DNA from: Hysterangium stoloniferum | Taxonomy: Eukaryota; Basidiomycota; Agaricomycetes; Hysterangiales; Hysterangiaceae | Direction of reading: 5' to 3' | NCBI GenBank assembly: GCA_015178975.1 | Contig: WHVD01000011.1 | Location: forward strand, 248,001-312,000 | Length of the DNA stretch: 64,000 nt | Part shown: piece after piece, positions 62,161 through 64,000 of the stretch | How positions within the stretch are numbered: the first letter of the stretch is position 1 | How the letters are laid out: each line of letters opens with the position of its first letter | Translations under genes and position numbers: made by a program | The notes under the pieces: generated by a model | What the model was told of the DNA's origin: nothing | The model's database searches: none | What the model saw: only the letters and a program-made list of their open reading frames with translations

Positions 62161-64000
62161 ATGCCACCACGAACATCAACGACTCGTCTGCCAGCCGCGT
62201 TAAGAGAGCAAATTGACAAAGACGCTGGTGCGAGATACTTCTCATACGTGTTTTCCCCTCTCATGCACTAAATGGACCTTGTTAGACCAAAATACACGAA
62301 AACGGCACAAACCTCTAGCCAACCGCAAAGAAGCACGAAAGCAAGCGAGGCAAGAGCAAAAGCAACGAAAGGCTGAATTTTTCTCGCAAGCCAAAACCGT
62401 TACTTCTCAAAGTCGTCTGAAGCGTCCTGCATCACATCAGCCTCAAGATGAGCCGTTGAAGAAAAAAGCACGGCAACAGCCTCAACCTATGAAGAACGAT
62501 AAGACAGAGGAGACAGTATCTCTACCTTCCAAGCAATCAATTAAAGAAATAAATAAATTGTCAGCACGCAAGGGAAGGGTCTTGTTGGAGCCAAGGTCGC
62601 GTAGTCAGGGTGGCGACCCAGAGGATGCCCATATTGCCTGGCTAGAAGCTCAACTTGCAGTTGGGAGCAACAAAAGCGGGAAGAGAAAGTCTGCTACTTT
62701 TGATGATGGCCTCGATGGTGAATATGAGAGTTTGAGCTCTCATCGGACAGCTCACAGAGTACCGTCTCAGATCTAATGATGGATCTCGATCGAATAATAC
62801 CGTCATTTGGTCAACTACCTTCCAAGAAACCTGGTTCAGTACGCTGCTAAAATGCTTCATGCATCTGGACTTAGCTCAACTTTGAAACAGGTGGTCGAAG
62901 ATGGCAGCGTTCAAACTCTGGATGAAGACGCAGACGAAGATGAAGAGTCGGAAGCGAGCGGAAATGACATCTCGGAATTTGAAGGTTTTTCCTCTTATGA
63001 GGGAGATGAAGTAGAACCTCGTGAAGACTCGCCCATGCCGACAATCAACAACCACCTTATTTCCACGGACGGTGATGTGCCAGCCAGTCTTCCATCAGGT
63101 AATTCGAGTCATTTTTGTGACTTTCCAACGTAGTTAACTCGGATGGCCAGGATCACGGTATGTACCCCCTCACCTCCGCGCAGCCCCAACGGAGGATGCA
63201 GAGAGATTGATGGCTCTTACTCGTCAAATGAATGGACTGCTCAATCGGTAACCATTCCTATCCCACAACTGATTGTCATTTTGTTAATATTTTGTGCCCT
63301 TCAGTTTAAGCGAACAGAACATCGCTTCGATTATTGCATCTTTTGAGGAATTATACCGTAAACATCCCCGAAATGGTACAATTATATTCTCTTTCTTCTT
63401 AACGATAGCAACATAAAACATTACTTCAGACGTCTCATCAACATTAACGAAGTTAATAATCGATGGGATATCTTCACATTCGTCCCATTTGGATGCCTTT
63501 GTCGTATTACACGCCTCTTTAGTGGCTAGTCTCCATAAGATCATTGGGGTTGGCTTTGGTATGACTGTTTCCTCCATCTTGAATTACCTTTTGAAAGTTT
63601 TGCAGCGGGCCCCTTTATTCAATCTCTTATTGAAGCATACGAACAACAATACTGCGCCTTGCGAAGTGACGATATTTTGGCAATGGCAGATGAGCAAAAG
63701 GGAAAGGAGTGCCTTAACCTTGTGGTATTGCTCTCGGAACTGTATAATTTCCAGGTCGTATCCTGCGTCCTCTTGTACGATGTCCTCCGTGGCCTCCTGG
63801 ACAAGTTGGATGAGTTTGACGTAGAGTTACTTCTTAAAATTGTACGGAGTATGTGATAGTTCTTCAGTATACTTTGCTGTGGCTTCTGACGACACTTTCT
63901 AGTTTCTGGCCAGCAGTTGCGACAAGATGACCCGTCTGCTTTGAAAGATATCGTCGAATTGGTGCAAGAAAAAATGACGAGCAAGGATAAAGCAACAATA
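62161..64000 (+). CDS. SGD1: nucleolar protein SGD1/NOM1, 3' end cut by window
   Basis: Nucleolar MIF4G/MA3-domain protein needed for 18S rRNA maturation. The visible part has nine exons: 62161-62227, 62286-62717, 62771-62838, 62891-63098, 63151-63247, 63305-63375, 63430-63558, 63606-63848 and 63903 onward. It starts MPPRTSTTRLPAALREQI. A basic region with RKEARKQARQEQKQRK follows, then DDPEDAHIAWLEAQL-like sequence, an acidic stretch, and the YVPPHLRAAP motif that precedes MIF4G. The MIF4G domain begins GLLNRLSEQNIASIIASFEE and continues through LHASLVASLHKIIG, KGKECLNLVVLLSELYNFQV and LDKLDEFDVELLLKI. The MA3 domain should lie beyond the window. Confidence 0.9.

Overview
The window is nuclear DNA of an intron-rich fungus, most likely a mushroom-type basidiomycete (Agaricomycete). 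Almost every gene is cut into short exons by introns of about 50 to 60 bases. A DUF6534-type seven-membrane-segment protein, a family abundant in basidiomycetes, sits near the left end. Several other genes match my memory of basidiomycete versions. Genes were assembled by hand: I joined exons where GT-AG (rarely GC-AG) borders, reading phase and family similarity agreed. Individual splice positions may be off by a base. No search was run, so family names rest on recognised motifs.

Layout, left to right. 1-5.2 kb: a DUF6534 membrane protein and a decayed LINE reverse transcriptase. 5.2-10 kb, all minus strand: replication factor C subunit (Rfc5), a PEX26-like tail-anchored protein, COQ9. 10.9-14.4 kb, plus strand: trehalose-6-phosphate synthase and the tiny V-ATPase subunit e. 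14.6-21.6 kb, minus strand: HEN1 small-RNA methyltransferase, inositol-3-phosphate synthase, REX4 exonuclease. A tRNA-Gln with a short intron lies at 21.7 kb, beside an SGNH esterase. 24.5-37.3 kb: CHY zinc-finger protein and Mpv17-family protein (divergent pair), CWC15, two weakly supported small genes, a GIT1-like transporter, a Pus9/Rib2-like pseudouridine synthase and an MFS transporter. 37.9-46.8 kb: ankyrin protein, a seven-membrane-segment protein, carnitine acetyltransferase, a small conserved-looking (possibly mitochondrial) protein and PP2A catalytic subunit. 47-58.6 kb: two prolyl aminopeptidase paralogues in opposite orientation, flanking a SUN-domain protein and mitochondrial Lon. 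59-64 kb: a protein with three C2HC-like fingers and an AT-hook, then the nucleolar protein SGD1/NOM1, cut by the window end.

Most genes are unrelated housekeeping functions: DNA replication and chromatin, mitochondrial and peroxisomal metabolism, stress sugar and inositol synthesis, splicing, rRNA and tRNA processing, small-RNA stability. I see no metabolic gene cluster, CRISPR array, intact mobile element or phage-like system. The unusual signals are in gene architecture: a 3-base microexon, terminal exons holding only the stop codon, a 5-base first coding exon, several GC-AG introns, a duplicated 16-exon peptidase gene, and a recent 120-base tandem duplication in the zinc-finger gene in which one base change makes either a stop codon or a strong splice donor.
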